Shown here in pieces: positions 22,944-34,522 of a stretch of 64,000 bases of DNA. The stretch covers positions 25,933,255-25,997,254 of the forward strand of contig CM046008.1 of assembly GCA_025175895.1 (NCBI GenBank), in the 5' to 3' direction. The position numbers were made by a program, and so were the translations under genes. The notes under the pieces are model-generated. The model searched no databases, had not been told where the DNA came from, and was given only the letters and a program-made list of their open reading frames with translations. The stretch is from Wurfbainia villosa. Taxonomy: Eukaryota > Streptophyta > Magnoliopsida > Zingiberales > Zingiberaceae. Each line of letters opens with the position of its first letter. Position 1 is the first letter of the stretch.

Positions 22944-24358
22944 TGTTGGTGCAATCGGGCCAGCAGTAACTTGATGGTATTTTGATGATAGACAAAACTC
23001 ATGACATGGGATTGTCATGGGAAAGTCCAACATAGGTTGGCGTGGAAAATCCAAGCATGGAGCTTGGTGTGGAAGTCCAAGGGGGAAGCCTTGGCATGGG
23101 AAAGTCCAAAGCATTGCGAAGTCGTGCGCTTGGTGCTTGGTGAGAAATGCATTGCGAAGCCGTGCGCTTGTTCCATTTGGGAAGTCTTGAGAACTTGGCA
23201 AGTTCACTAGGCTCGGGTCCTTGAGTCGGTGAAGGATGACATTGTGAAGCCGTGCGCTTGGTGCATTCGAGGGACCGCCGGACGGGTAGCGAATGGAGTG
23301 AGCCCAAAGGGAAGCATACTTCTAGGGCATGAGACACGAAGGATGGCATTGCAAAGCCGTGCACTTGGCGCATCCGAGGGACATAGGCCGAGGGAAGAGA
23401 GCTTTGATGGGGAACTCCATGAGGGATAAGGTGGACTTGGCCAAGTGGCTAAGACTGAGTGTCGGAGGCTCAAAATTGATGTTTGAGGGTTTACCCGACG
23501 GTCGGATGCTCAAACAACTTGGTGTTTGAGGTTTTGCCCGACATCAGTCGACTGACATAGGTGCCGATTCGACTGATCCAAGTCGACTAGAGTTCGACTG
23601 GTGTAAGGCTAGGGTTTTGTGCTTGGCGATCGCCATGGACTAGCCGATCGAGTCGATAGCGATGACAGGGATGTGATCGGTGATGGAGTAATACGCGAGC
23701 GCTCCGTGGTAGGCCGATCGATCGGGTCACCGATTGGTGATGGGCATCATCAATCGACTGGTAGGTGATCCGTTGGAACTTGTCCGACGTGGATCTGGCC
23801 GTCGTGAGACAACGGCTCTGAGGCGATCGATCGGGCCTTTTGGCGGATCGCTAGCGCATAGCTCGATGCAGGTTATAAAAGGAGCTCGAGATGGAGGTTT
23901 TTGCAAATGGTTTTTGTGGAGCTATTGGAGGGGAATTGCTGCTGCATTCCAGTCCTTCAAGAGCCAATCAAAGCAAGCAACAAGCAAAACGATCAAAGCA
24001 ATCGGTGAAAGTTTTCTTTTGTATTGTATTTGTGTATTTGCTTGTATTTCTATATTACATTGTAATTGCTTGTGAGAGGTTTCTCCACCTCCGACGTGTT
24101 GTCGAGAAGGAGTGTTATAGTTAGTGTCGTGCGCATAACTAGAGCTCGGTGAGCTCGCCCGTGGAGTAGGAACCATTCGGTTACGAACCACGTATATCTT
24201 GTGTTGTGTGATTGTGTATTGTTAGCTTCATTATTATTGTTATTCCGCTGTGCTAACGACAATCGTAGACAAGCAACGCAAGAAGAACGAGTAAATTCCG
24301 ACATCCATTGTAAGAGGGCTATTCACCCCCCTCTAGCCGGCCGTATCGACCCCCTACA
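22944..24358 (+). repeat. C2 5' LTR
   Basis: 1,415 bp from TGTTGGTGCAATCGGGCC to CGACCCCCTACA. It carries CATTGCGAAGCCGTGCGC units at about 23110, 23147, 23239 and 23347, and an altered set of CAGTCGACTG palindromes (one clear match near 23545, the others GATCGAT-like). Confidence 0.93.
23874..23880 (+). promoter_or_regulatory. TATA box of C-family LTR
   Basis: TATAAAA following GATGCAGGT. C3 has TATAAAT at 55002-55008 and the C1 LTRs have it on the minus strand. Transcription would start shortly downstream, leaving a U5 of roughly 450 bp. Confidence 0.65.
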
Positions 24359-24360
24359 AG

Positions 24361-24372
24361 TGGTATCAGAGC
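24361..24372 (+). promoter_or_regulatory. C2 primer binding site
   Basis: TGGTATCAGAGC, two bases after the LTR end and complementary to initiator tRNA-Met. The following base differs from the consensus (T instead of C). Confidence 0.88.
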
Positions 24373-24415
24373 TGAGGTCGCTCTTCAAGGACTAACCGCC
24401 GCGAGAGCACTACAA

Positions 24416-25997
24416 ATGGCCGACTTCATCCATCCACCAAAATTCGATGGAGATTTTGCTTGGTGGAGGAAACGGATGGAGGTATATCTCGAAACCGATT
24501 TTGATTTTATGATTATTATAGAAAACGGTTTTGAAATGCCTAGGGACAAGTACAACAAGCCAATTGAGAAGTCAAAATGGACCCAAGACCAAATCAAAGA
24601 CTTCAAGACAAATCTCAAGGTAATCAAGTTGATTAGTGATTTGTTACCTAACACTATTTGGTCTAGATTGGGTGATTATAGGAATGCAAGGGAATTATGG
24701 AATAAGGTAATGAAATTCCAAGAAAATTCCAAATCGGCACAAGTAGAGGAGAATGCCGAAGAAGAATCATCATCCACCTTTGAAGATGTGGATGATTTGG
24801 TGGAGACCTCCACCTCTAGCATTGAGGGGGAGGAAAGGGTTTCTACTCCGGAGAAAGATCAAGATGAAGCTTCTACCTCCGGAAGGAGTGAAGAGGCCTC
24901 CACCACCTCCCTAGGTAACTCAAGTGTTATTATTTTAAATAAAAATCACATAATATGCTTTGAGTGTAGGGAGAAAGGCCATTATAAGAGCAAATGCCCT
25001 AAATTGGCCAAGAAGAAGGCATCAACATCAAAAGTCAACCCAAAGTCAAACGATGCCGGTGTTCCCAAAATCAAGAGCAAAGAGCACATTGTGTGCTTCA
25101 AATGCAATCAAAAGGGACACTACCGAAGCCAATGCCCTAGGGGCAGGAAGAAAGGGCAAGAAGGTGCAATTCATGTAGGGGGAGCTCCTAAAGCTAACCC
25201 TAAGGTACATTTAGTTAATGCACCTCTAATTCCTAAAGTCAAAAAGCATGCTAAAAATTATTTTAGTTCTCTTGCTATTATCAATGAAAAGCATGCTAAG
25301 AGAAATAATAAGGTGTATTGTCTAGGTGCAAAGCATGTTCATATAACTAAGGACAAACCTAGGACTCAAAACACTAGATCTATCCTACCTAGGAAATCAA
25401 TTAGAAGAATTGAAGAGAATTTGGGTATTAATCCCAAGAAATCTAGGCATATGCCTAAGAAGAAAACCAACTCCCAAAAATCAAATGAAAATTCAAAATT
25501 GAGGAAATTGGAGTTAGAAAACCAAGTCTTGAGATCAAGACTTGAGAGAATGGAGAAAACCCTTAGAATCATAGAAAACTCAATTCTAGGGTCAAATACC
25601 CAAAAGTCAAGACCTAAGGTTCACAAACGGTCTAAGGGCAAGGAAGGTTTGGGTCACAAACCTAAGCCCAAAGAAGACTTATCATAATGTTTTATTTAAT
25701 TATGGAACTATTTCTAGGTCTAGAAAAACCAAGGCTAATAGGGAAATCATCCCTAAGTCTAGCCATGGTATGTGTTTAGTGGCTAACACCTCAAAGAAAT
25801 CAAATGTAGCCACTAAGAAGGTCAATGGAGGAGTCATCTCTAGAGTTGACCTAGGAAAGACCCAAAAGACTATGACTTCAAAGCCTAAAAGGGTCATTAG
25901 GAAGGTATCTAGGGAAGTTATCCCTAGAGAATACCTTGTTAACCCAAAGAGCTCCAATAGTTATTGGGTTCCTAAAAGTGTGATTGATTCACGCTAG
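24416..25997 (+). pseudogene. C2 gag with one late frameshift
   Basis: Opens with MADFIHPPKFDGDFAWW and stays open for 423 codons through both CCHC knuckles (CFECREKGHYKSKC and CFKCNQKGHYRSQC). One extra A in the run near 25675 shifts the frame compared with C3, ending at 25685-25687. The last ~75 codons (MCLVANTSKKSNVATKK, then VIPREYLVNPKSSNSYW) lie in another frame to 25997. The capsid and zinc knuckle part is intact, so a shortened Gag could still be made. There is no homology to pol after the gag. Confidence 0.92.
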
Positions 25998-27572
25998 ATG
26001 GGTTAGGGTGTGTCAACTCTAAATAGATGGGTAGTTAACCTAACCATAGTAGAGTTAACACATTAGGATGTGCCAATGTGTTTTTGAGAAGTCTAAAAAT
26101 GATTAAATTGGCACAATTAGGTCTTAGAGGTATTGGTGTGCCATTTTGGGTTTTTGGCACACTAGGGAAATGAATGGCATTAAGGTAAAATGAATTTAAT
26201 TCCTAGAAGTGGCAAATTAATTTTAACACTTAGGTATTTTATACCTTAGTATATTTTTCTTGCCATGCTTTACTTGCCTTGCCATGTCATGACATTATTT
26301 TCATTTTCATCTATAAAAATGTCATGATCATGTTTAGATTTATGTTTAGATGTCATGTATGCTTAAGTTTCATTCACATGCCATGACATCATGATTTTGG
26401 CATATGTCTTTATCTATATCATAATTATGCCATAATCATCATCATGCATAAATTAAAATGAAATTAAGGACTATGACATGATTTGATGGGAATCAAATAA
26501 TATTGCCTTAGAAATATGCATGAGAATTTAAAAGAACAAAAACCCACATCTCACTAGATTAATTGCCTTGAATGTGTTTTACACATCTAGATATTTGTGA
26601 GATGTTTAGGAAAATGAAAATAAAGGTTTTGAAAACATTTTGAAAAACCTTGGTGAAGCCTATCTTGTGATAGCTATCACCATTGAATAGGATGATACAA
26701 AGAAGGCTTATTATTGAAGCTTTTCTAAAATTTTGAACTTTGTATCAATCTCCTAATTTAATGGGTAAAATAATTTTTCAATATTTTTCACCCATAGTGG
26801 TTAGGATAAGTAATATGCATATGAAATTTCATGAATTTTAAACTTATGTATATTTACTTATGGATTTCGGAAATCCATTTCCGAATGTCAAAATCAGAAT
26901 GTATATCGACTTCCATGGATGGCAATGATCGATGAGGGTGGCAAATTGATCGATTGATTTCACGATCGCCTAAGCTGATTTCAGGTAAATCTTGTTGGTT
27001 AGGCCCATGTTCAGCTATGTTTTGGTCCCCTAACCACTTCTAACCCTAGGATATGCTTGGGAAAGCATTAGAGAGGGTGGAAATCCATTGGATATGGATT
27101 AGGAGTTGGGTTGAGGGTGAGTATCAATTTTAAGGTGGAAGAGAGTTCATTGTTGAACTTTGCCTTAATTTTGATTTGGTTAATGTTCCTATTGGCTTAG
27201 GGACTCTCCAAGGACATTGTTAGTGCAATGGTCAAGGGGGAGCAAGCCTCTAGGGGGAGGTATCCATCATGGGAAGATGGATGTGTATTTCCTCATGGGA
27301 GGAAAATTGGGTTGCCTCTCTTTGAGTGATATGGGATCACTAGAAAGATTGTAGGCATGTGTTCCTCCAAGGGAGAGATTGTAAGATCTCATTGGGATAT
27401 GAGACATTCATACCCTTGGGGAGGACCTTTTTGATGTAATGTCAAAAAGGGGGAGAAGTTACCAAGTTACCAATTAGGGTTCGTTGGAATTCTCATTGGG
27501 ATATGAGAATTGCCAATATGGGAGAATTGATAGACTTGAGATGGTAGTTTTGTCAATCATCAAAAAGGGGGA
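25998..27572 (+). other. C2 3' noncoding region and polypurine tract
   Basis: About 1.57 kb with no coding signal, colinear with C1 and, in part, C3. It ends with CAAAAAGGGGGAGAT at 27561-27575, where solo LTR G is inserted at the exact start of the 3' LTR. Confidence 0.8.
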
Positions 27573-28189
27573 GATTGTGTAACGCCCGCCCTTATCTGCT
27601 CTCAGGGCGGCGCTACTTTACTCTTTTTTTTTTTTACATAACATATATGGATCATTTCACAATCCACATACTTTAACATGTTATCATAACTTAAACCTTC
27701 TTTTGCACATGCATCACATATCATATTCATAATTAGCATGTTAACATATCTTGTCTCATTTATAACATGCATAACATAAAGAGTCATTCATGAGTTCTTA
27801 AGTAATTGAACAGTAACATAAATAAGCATCATCCAACATGATACTAATGATTCATAAGTCTTATAAGCGGAAGCAAAGTCTTAAGTGGTTCATTGAGCAT
27901 GTAATATAAGCAGATAGTAACAGGGTCTTTCTCCACCATGCCACTATCACACACACTTGGCCCTTCCTGCTACTTCCTCTAGTTCAGGTTTCCTTTATCT
28001 GCAGTATATGGACAACATAAACTATAAGCATATAGCTTAGTAAGATTCTTGCCTACTCACAAAAGCCACAAACTTCATCAAGCAATTAGAAACATGAGCA
28101 TACTAGCATAAATAGCCTAAGTATTTCATAGCAACACTAATCAACAACATACCCACGTAATAAAACCTAAGCATGGCATAGAGTTTACA

Positions 28190-28680
28190 TCAGCATGCTA
28201 AGCATAATTAAATCTAAGCAGGGCATAATTTAAACATAAGCATTCATGACATAAGCAATCCATAACATTATAAATCTTAGACATGCATAAAGTACATAAT
28301 CACAAATATTCTTAACTTAACTATAAGCATCATAACTTCATAAAATCTAACATGCATAAAGGACATAATCATAAGCATTTTTAAACTTAACCATAAGCAT
28401 TCATAACATAAGTATCCGTAACATCATAAATCTTAAACATGCATAAATTACATAGTCACAAATATTCTTAAACTTAACTATAAGCATCATAACTTCATAA
28501 AATCTAACATGCATAAAGGACATAATCATAAGCATTTTTAAACTTAACCATAAGCATTCATAACATCATGAAATCTAAACATGCATAAAGGACAAGTTCA
28601 TAAGCATTCATAACTTTAACATAAGCATGCACAATTTCATAAAAGTCCTTTCTTTTCAAAACATATACATATAGATACTT
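28190..28680. repeat. Degenerate tandem repeat in G (~120-130 bp unit)
   Basis: Repeated phrases such as ACATGCATAAAGGACATAAT and TTAACCATAAGCATTCATAA recur about four times between 28190 and 28680. The array is AT-rich and noncoding. Confidence 0.65.
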
Positions 28681-28920
28681 CAACATAATCATAACTTGCA
28701 TGGGGGGCCCCAGGTTAAGTATCACATAATGCGCGTTCCCTAATAGGTCAGTAGCGAGCCACTCCTACTAGAGAAAGACCTCTTACGTCTTACCAGGGCA
28801 AGACCTCTTACGTCTTCTTATGTCCCTTTGGATTTAATTAACGACCACCTGACGGGTCGGGTACTTAACCTCTTACAAAGTAAAATACTTAATTCCTTTC
28901 TTTCTTGTCATATCATAAAG

Positions 28921-29135
28921 AATGCTCTTAATCCCCAACATAAAAAGGGAAGCATCTCAATCTTATCTTATCATAAGGAGAGCTCTTAATCCCTACTTGA
29001 AAGGGAAGCATCTCCATCTTATCTTATCATAAGGAGAGCTCTTAATCCCTACTTGAAAGGGAAGCATCTCCATCTTATCTTATCATAAGGAGAGCTCTTA
29101 ATCCCTACTTGAAAGGGAAGCATCTCCATCTCAGA
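28921..29135. repeat. 56-bp tandem repeat in G, ~3.8 units
   Basis: Units start near 28921, 28977, 29033 and 29089 with GAGCTCTTAATCCCTACTTG. The last three are nearly identical and the first is diverged, suggesting recent local expansion. Confidence 0.9.
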
Positions 29136-29199
29136 CATTTCATAGCATACATGCATTCATAACATAAGAGTGCCCTAAAGGGGTCCTAAAGCATAAACA

Positions 29200-29440
29200 T
29201 GTTCATCGCATAAGCATATTTCATAGGCATATTCATGGCATATTAAATCATAAAACATGTTCATCACATAGGCATATTTCATGGCATATTACCTCATGAA
29301 CATATTCATCACATAGGCATAATTTCATGGCATACTACATCATAAACATGTTCATCACATAAGCATATTTCATAGCATATTGAATCATGAACATATTCAT
29401 CACATAGGCATAATTCATGACATATTAAAATCATACACAT
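29200..29440. repeat. ~57-bp tandem repeat in G
   Basis: Four imperfect units built on ACATGTTCATCACATAGGCA followed by a CATGGCATATTA-like tail. Confidence 0.75.
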
Positions 29441-29479
29441 AGCATAACTACATAAGGGGGTGTTTTCATGAAACCCTAA

Positions 29480-30145
29480 CCCTAAAACCAATGTTGGCCG
29501 AAACATGTAAGGTATCAAACATTGTATTTTTTTTGTCACCTAAAATTTCTACATGAAGCATATAACATCTCCTAATTCCTTTAGAAGCCTTTTCATGCAA
29601 CCCTAGCCCTAAATACCTTGGTTGGCCGAAACATGTAAGGGCTCAAGCTTGGATTTTTGTTACCTAAAATTCCTTCATGAAGCTTATAACTTATCATGGT
29701 ATCATTAGAAGCATTTTCATGCAACCCTAGCCCTAAATACCTTGGTTGGCCGAAACATGTAAGGGCTCAAGCTTGGGTTTTTGTTACCTAAAATTCCTTC
29801 ATGAAGCTTATAACTTATCATAGTATCATTAGAAGCATGTTCATGCAACCCTAGCCCTAAATACCTTGGTTGGCCGAAACATGTAAGGGCTCAAGCTTGG
29901 GTTTTTGTTACCTAAAATTCCTTCATGAAGCTTATAACTTATCATAGTATTATTAGAAGCATTTTCATGCAACCCTAGCCCTAAATACCTTGGTTGGCCG
30001 AAACATGTAAGGGCTCAAGCTTAGGTTTTTGTTAACTAAAATTCCTTCATGAAGCTTATAACTTATCATAGTCATTAGAAGCATGTTCATGCAACCCTAG
30101 CCCCAAATACTTTGGTTGGCCGAAACTTGTAAGGGCTTAAAGCTT
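29480..30145. repeat. ~124-bp tandem repeat in G, six units
   Basis: The phrase GTTGGCCGAAACATGTAAGG recurs at about 29493, 29621, 29745, 29869, 29993 and 30115. The spacing is 124 bases in the middle units. Each unit also contains CATGCAACCCTAGCCCTAAA. Confidence 0.9.
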
Positions 30146-30366
30146 CTTATTCTTTCATGCATCTACAAGAACGAATACACTGTAGGTGAGGGAATCTTAC
30201 ATCCTTCGTTTGCTTTTAGTGGGTAGTTGACCTTATGGAAGCCAAGAACTAGCTTCTCCTTGCTTGGATGGGGTTCGGCCAAAGGTGAAAATGGAGAGGG
30301 GGAGAGATGGTTTTCGGTGAGGAAGAAGAAGGGAAGAAGAAGTGGCCAAGTGGAAACTTCCTTCTT

Positions 30367-30376
30367 CTTTATAAAG
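30367..30376 (-). promoter_or_regulatory. Possible TATA box of G
   Basis: CTTTATAAAG is palindromic, so the strand is uncertain. On the minus strand it lies about 290 bases from the LTR start, a usual TATA position. Confidence 0.4.
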
Positions 30377-30664
30377 GGAGGAAGAGAAGTTTCTCTTCTC
30401 TTTTCCATGCCCCTTCATTTACCCTCATCACACTTATCTACAATTTTCCCCTCTTATTCTAATGATATAATCCTATTGGGCTTCTGATTAGTGGGTGCAT
30501 CTATAGGGCTTGGCTATCTCTAGAGGTTTGGGGTTCAATTCCTAGGCCTTGCATCTCTTTTTGGCTATTTTCTTTTATTTTTCGAAAAAATCCCACATCA
30601 AGCCCATTATTGTAAAGCCAAAAACTCTTGTAAAATTGCTAAAAATTTTACGGGCGTTACAGAT

Positions 30665-31631
30665 TGTTGGTGCAATCGGCCCAGCAGTACCTTGATGGTA
30701 TTTTGATGATAGACAAAACTCATGACATGGGATTGTCATGGGAAAGTCCAACATAGGTTGGCATGGAAAATCCAAGCATAGAGCTTGGTGTGGAAGTCCA
30801 AGGGGGAAGCCTTGGCATGGGAAAGTCCAAAGCATTGCGAAGCCATGCGCTTGGTGCTTGGCATGGGAAATCCAAAGCATTGCGAAGCCGTGCGCTTGGT
30901 GCATTTGGGAAGTCTTGAGAACTTGGCAAGTTCACTAGGCTCGGGTCCTTAAGTCGGTGAAGGATGGCATTGCGAAGCCGTGCGCTTGGTGCATCCGAGG
31001 GACCGCCGGACGGGGAGCGAATGGAGTGAGCCCAAAGGGAAGCATACTTCTAGGGCATGAGACGCGAAGGATTGCGTTGCGAAGCCGTGCGCTTGGCGCA
31101 TCCGAGGGACGTAGGCCGAGGGAAGAGAGCTTTGATGGGGAACTCCATGAGGGATAAGGTGGACTTGGCCAAGTGGCTAAGACTGAGTGTCGGAGGCTCA
31201 AACTTGATGTTTGAGGGTTTACCCTACGGTCGGATGCTCAAACAACTTGGTGTTTGAGGTTTTGCCCGATATCAGTCGACTAGCATAGGTGCCGGTTCGA
31301 CTGATCCAAGTCGACTAGAGTTCGACTGGTGTAAGGCTAGGGTTTTGTGCTTGTAAGTCGACTGCCATGGATCGGCAATGATCGAAAGTCGACAGCTAGC
31401 CGATCGCCGAGGGATGGCAATGATCGATGGGAGTGTCGCGAGCATTGGGACGCTCCGTAGCCGATCGGCAGGCGATCGATTCTTGGGTCACCATGATCGA
31501 TGGGTATCATCGATCGGTAGGTGATCCGTTAGAACTTGTCTGACGTGGATCTGGCCGTTGTGAGACAACGGCTACAGGGGCAATCGACTGGGCTATTCAC
31601 CCCCCTCTAGCCGGCCATTCGATCCCCTACA
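30665..31631 (+). repeat. C2 3' LTR with internal deletion
   Basis: 967 bp against 1,415 bp in its partner. After CAATCGACTGGG near 31590 it jumps directly to CTATTCACCCCCCTCTAGCC. The loss of about 450 bp includes the TATA box and most of U5. GGG/GGC microhomology is present at the junction. It carries two or three more CCGTGCGCTTGG units in the left array than could be expected from the short length alone. Confidence 0.9.
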
Positions 31632-32449
31632 GTGAGATGTTAGGACCTTACTCCTGGTTCCAGATGTAGAGCTAGTGCATCGTCATGAACTACGGAGTAT
31701 AATCATATATATTAACCGACTCTGACCAGGACTTGTTGATCTTTCATATCAATCAAGTCAAATGAGAGTTGAACATTATATAGATAAGCTTATTTTTAGT
31801 ATATTATTTTCAAAATAATATGGAACATGCTTGGACTTGGAACTTAAACTTAATACTTATATTTTTTTCAAAACCCCCCACTCTTTCCGATATATGACAA
31901 AAGGGGGAGAAAAAGGTCAAAGTTAAGGGATCATTTTTTTTTATAACTTAACTTAGTACTCCATACTTATTCTCATTGCCAAAAGTTAAGTAAATGTTTA
32001 CTTAACTTTAATTTTTGCAAATTTACTTAACTTTAATTTTTGTAAATTTACTTAACTTTAATTTTTGCAACTTAACTTGTTTTAGTTAACAAAAGGGAGA
32101 TAAAGGCCAAGTTAAGAAAATTCTTAACTTAAACTTATTTTTAATACTATCGCCAAACGTTAATGTTTACTTAAGAAAGGGGGAGAAGGGGCCATGTTAA
32201 GAAATTTTCTTAACTTAAATTTTTTTTTACTAAGGCCAGCTTTAAGTAATTACTTAAACTCTTCCTAAATAGCAAACATCAAGGGGGAGGATTAAGATCA
32301 TCTTTCAAGACTCACCCTCGGTCAAGGGGGAGGTTTCTTCAAGGGGGAGTACTTGGAAGAAAGTCTCTATTACTCCTACTTAATCTTTGATTCTTCATAT
32401 TATTTTCTTAACTTTGTATGGGTTTGCCATATATCAAAAAGGGGAAGAT
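31632..32449 (+). other. S1 3' noncoding region, second part, and polypurine tract
   Basis: Colinear with S2 51995-52740 (other strand). It contains repeated TTACTTAACTTTAATTTTTG phrases near 32000-32070 and several AAGGGGGAG purine tracts. It ends in CAAAAAGGGGAAGAT at the LTR start. No coding signal. Confidence 0.8.
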
Positions 32450-32645
32450 TGTTGGTGCAATGGGCACCTAAGTCGAACCTGAGTTTTGATTATAGCAAAG
32501 GATACAAAGTTAAGCTCATATCGTTATCTCATGAGCTGAATCGAGTATGCAAAAAAGTACTAAAGCTGGAGCCGAAGGCTGGTGACACCCGGAGGAAGCT
32601 GCGGTAGTCGGGCGACACTCAAGTGACTTCGGAGGGAGCCGAAGG

Positions 32646-33428
32646 TGTAGGGATGTATACTGAAAAGTCTATTTTTTTGTATGAACATCTTTATTTTGAA
32701 ATAAGAATCATATGATCATTGTTTGCATATTTTTATGGTTATGCAATATTGTTTAATACATTACATTGTAGATAACATGGTGTGTGATGTCCCACGGGAG
32801 ATCATGTTATCGGCTCCTTGTAAAGTATAAGTAAAGGCTCACAACCGAGATGGATTTAGACAAACCATCGGAATGGTTGTAGTGTGATTTGGTATTGGTT
32901 TATCTTGACCATAGAATCACACTAGTGCACTTTGTGTGTATTGAGCAGGATCGACTTAGAGGTGATTTGATTTATTGCTGACTACATAATCGAATCGGAC
33001 CTCAGATATTATTTTGTACATGCTCTTAATCCTGATATAATAACGGGCACATGTACTTAATATTCATCTCTTTGATTTACCAATGGGCGAGATTTATAGA
33101 TTAAATCGATAGGCTCGGTAAGTTGGGAGATGATATTATTTATATCGTGTGTCATTGATTATAGGAGGAAACCGTGTCCTATATATTAGGATGATGATGT
33201 CCCCTTGAGGAGCTCATAAGGTTCATCATGTAAACCCTGCAGGTGGACTTGGTCCGACATGATGAAAAGGTTGAGTGGTACTACTCATGGAGTTAGATAT
33301 TGATTAATTAATGGTTAATAAATTAATTAATCGACAGACATTCGAGATCTTAAACATGGGGAGAAAATGTACAAATAATATATGGATCCCATATTATCTT
33401 ATGGGGGTTGGTGAGGTAGATCAATGAT
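32646..33428 (+). repeat. D 5' LTR, truncated
   Basis: Matches the first ~783 bp of the D 3' LTR (37137-37919) and then breaks off after GATCAATGAT. The lost part contains the TATA box and U5. Confidence 0.92.
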
Positions 33429-34020
33429 AAGCCCACAACTTATCATGTCAAATGTACTGCAACATCAACATCAAGTCATGCCCACAGCTTATGACATGAT
33501 GCTCAATCTCAAAGAGCTTTTCGGACACCAGAATTTGGCTGCGAGGCATGAAGTCATGAGAAACTTGATGACGACCACTATGATCAAGGGAACACTCGTA
33601 AGGGATCATGTTCTCAAGATGATGACTCATTTGAATGAGCTGGAGGTCCTTGAAGCTGAGATCGATGGGGAAACCCAGGTCGATATCATACTCTAGTCTC
33701 TACCTAGGAGTTTTGAGCAGTTTCGCCTGAACTACAACATGAACAAGAGGTTGTATTCTCATGAGCTTCGATGTAACTCTAGGCGTAGAGGGGCTATTTC
33801 GTCGAGTGCTCAGCACATGCCATGGTGACCAAAAGGTTTCTACTTCGCCAAAGGCAAGAAGAAGAAGAAACAAATCAGCAAGAAGTGGGAGGTACTCAGG
33901 AGGAGTGAAGAAGCCGAAGGCAAGTGCTTCACTTGTAAGGCATCGACATTTGGAAGAAGGACGCCCCAACCGCAAGAACAAAGGTATATCTTTTGGTCTA
34001 GTCATTGAAACATGTTTAGC
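33429..34020 (+). pseudogene. D gag, 3' part
   Basis: Begins at the deletion junction and reads SNVLQHQHQ, AYDMMLNLKELFGHQ and MMTHLNELEVLEAEIDGE. It is then cut by a TAG near 33694, with YNMNKRLYSHE still readable behind it. The zinc knuckle is reduced to GKCFTCK followed by a frame slip. The N-terminal half is absent. Confidence 0.82.
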
Positions 34021-34522
34021 TGTTATCTAGCAAAGACTGGTGTGTAGATACGGAGCCACCGATCATGTCCGCAATACTTGTAGGGTTCCAGGAAACCATA
34101 CGACCGGGCCGAGGGGAGATTACTGTACTTGGGCGATGATGCCACGAAGGTGGCTACACGTGGGATATGTTCATTTATCTTTTGAGAAAAATAAACTTTT
34201 GGTTCTTAAGAATTGCCTTTATGTAACCTTATTTAGAAAGAATTTAATTTCGGTTTCTAAATTGTTTATGGATGGATATGTTATTTCTTTTAATGACAGA
34301 GTTGTTATAAGAAGGAATAGGGACATTATCTGTTCGGGTGCATTGATAGGAAATTTATACACACTTGAACCAAAACCTCCCACGATGAAAATTGAAGTTA
34401 ATAACTCATCTTCTAATTCCAATAAGAGAAAAGAACCTTCAAAGATGAACCAAACGTATCTTTGGCATCTTAGGCTTGGTCACATTAACCTAAGCAGAAT
34501 TCAAAGATTGATAGCTGATTGA
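34021..34522 (+). pseudogene. D protease remnant and pre-integrase segment
   Basis: The protease site is destroyed by a frameshift just after WCVD (near 34045). From about 34160 the pre-integrase segment is clear (NCLYVTLFRKNLISVSKL, WHLRLGHINLSRIQRLIAD). TGA at 34520-34522 stands where a Gly codon (GGA) is expected. Confidence 0.82.

Larger units (their letters stand above)
27578..30661 (-). mobile_element. Element G: solo LTR with TGTAACGCCC ends (Tekay/Del-like Ty3/gypsy)
   Basis: 3,084 bp bounded by TGTAACGCCC at 27578 and GGGCGTTACA at 30661, with exact GATTG duplications at 27573-27577 and 30662-30666. TG...CA ends plus a 5-bp duplication indicate an LTR. TGTAACACCC-like ends are typical of plant Tekay/Del chromovirus LTRs, so that assignment is from family knowledge. 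There is no coding sequence inside. The minus orientation is preferred because a TATA-like box lies about 290 bases from the right end, giving a short U3 and a long U5. The ends alone are symmetric. Confidence 0.78.
22944..31631 (+). mobile_element. Element C2: gag-only LTR retrotransposon, interrupted by G
   Basis: Plus-strand C-family copy: 5' LTR 22944-24358, primer binding site 24361, gag from 24416, noncoding 3' part to 27572, then solo LTR G, then a 3' LTR 30665-31631. Flanks are ATGAG (22939-22943) and GTGAG (31632-31636). The uninterrupted site in S2 reads GTGAG, so the left copy has one mutation. The surrounding S1 sequence joins across the insertion. Confidence 0.93.

Noticed and set aside
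28921..30145. CRISPR-like array
   Set aside because: Units are head-to-tail tandem repeats without unique spacers, and the sequence is a plant nuclear LTR.
30163..30487. Open frames on both strands near the right end of G
   Set aside because: Overlapping frames of 60-86 codons in noncoding LTR sequence around the TATA-like box, with no domain and no support from other copies.
27578..30661. G as a DNA transposon with 10-bp inverted ends
   Set aside because: TG...CA termini, the 5-bp duplication, 3-kb length with promoter-like box and known TGTAACACCC-type LTR ends fit a solo LTR better. No transposase is present.
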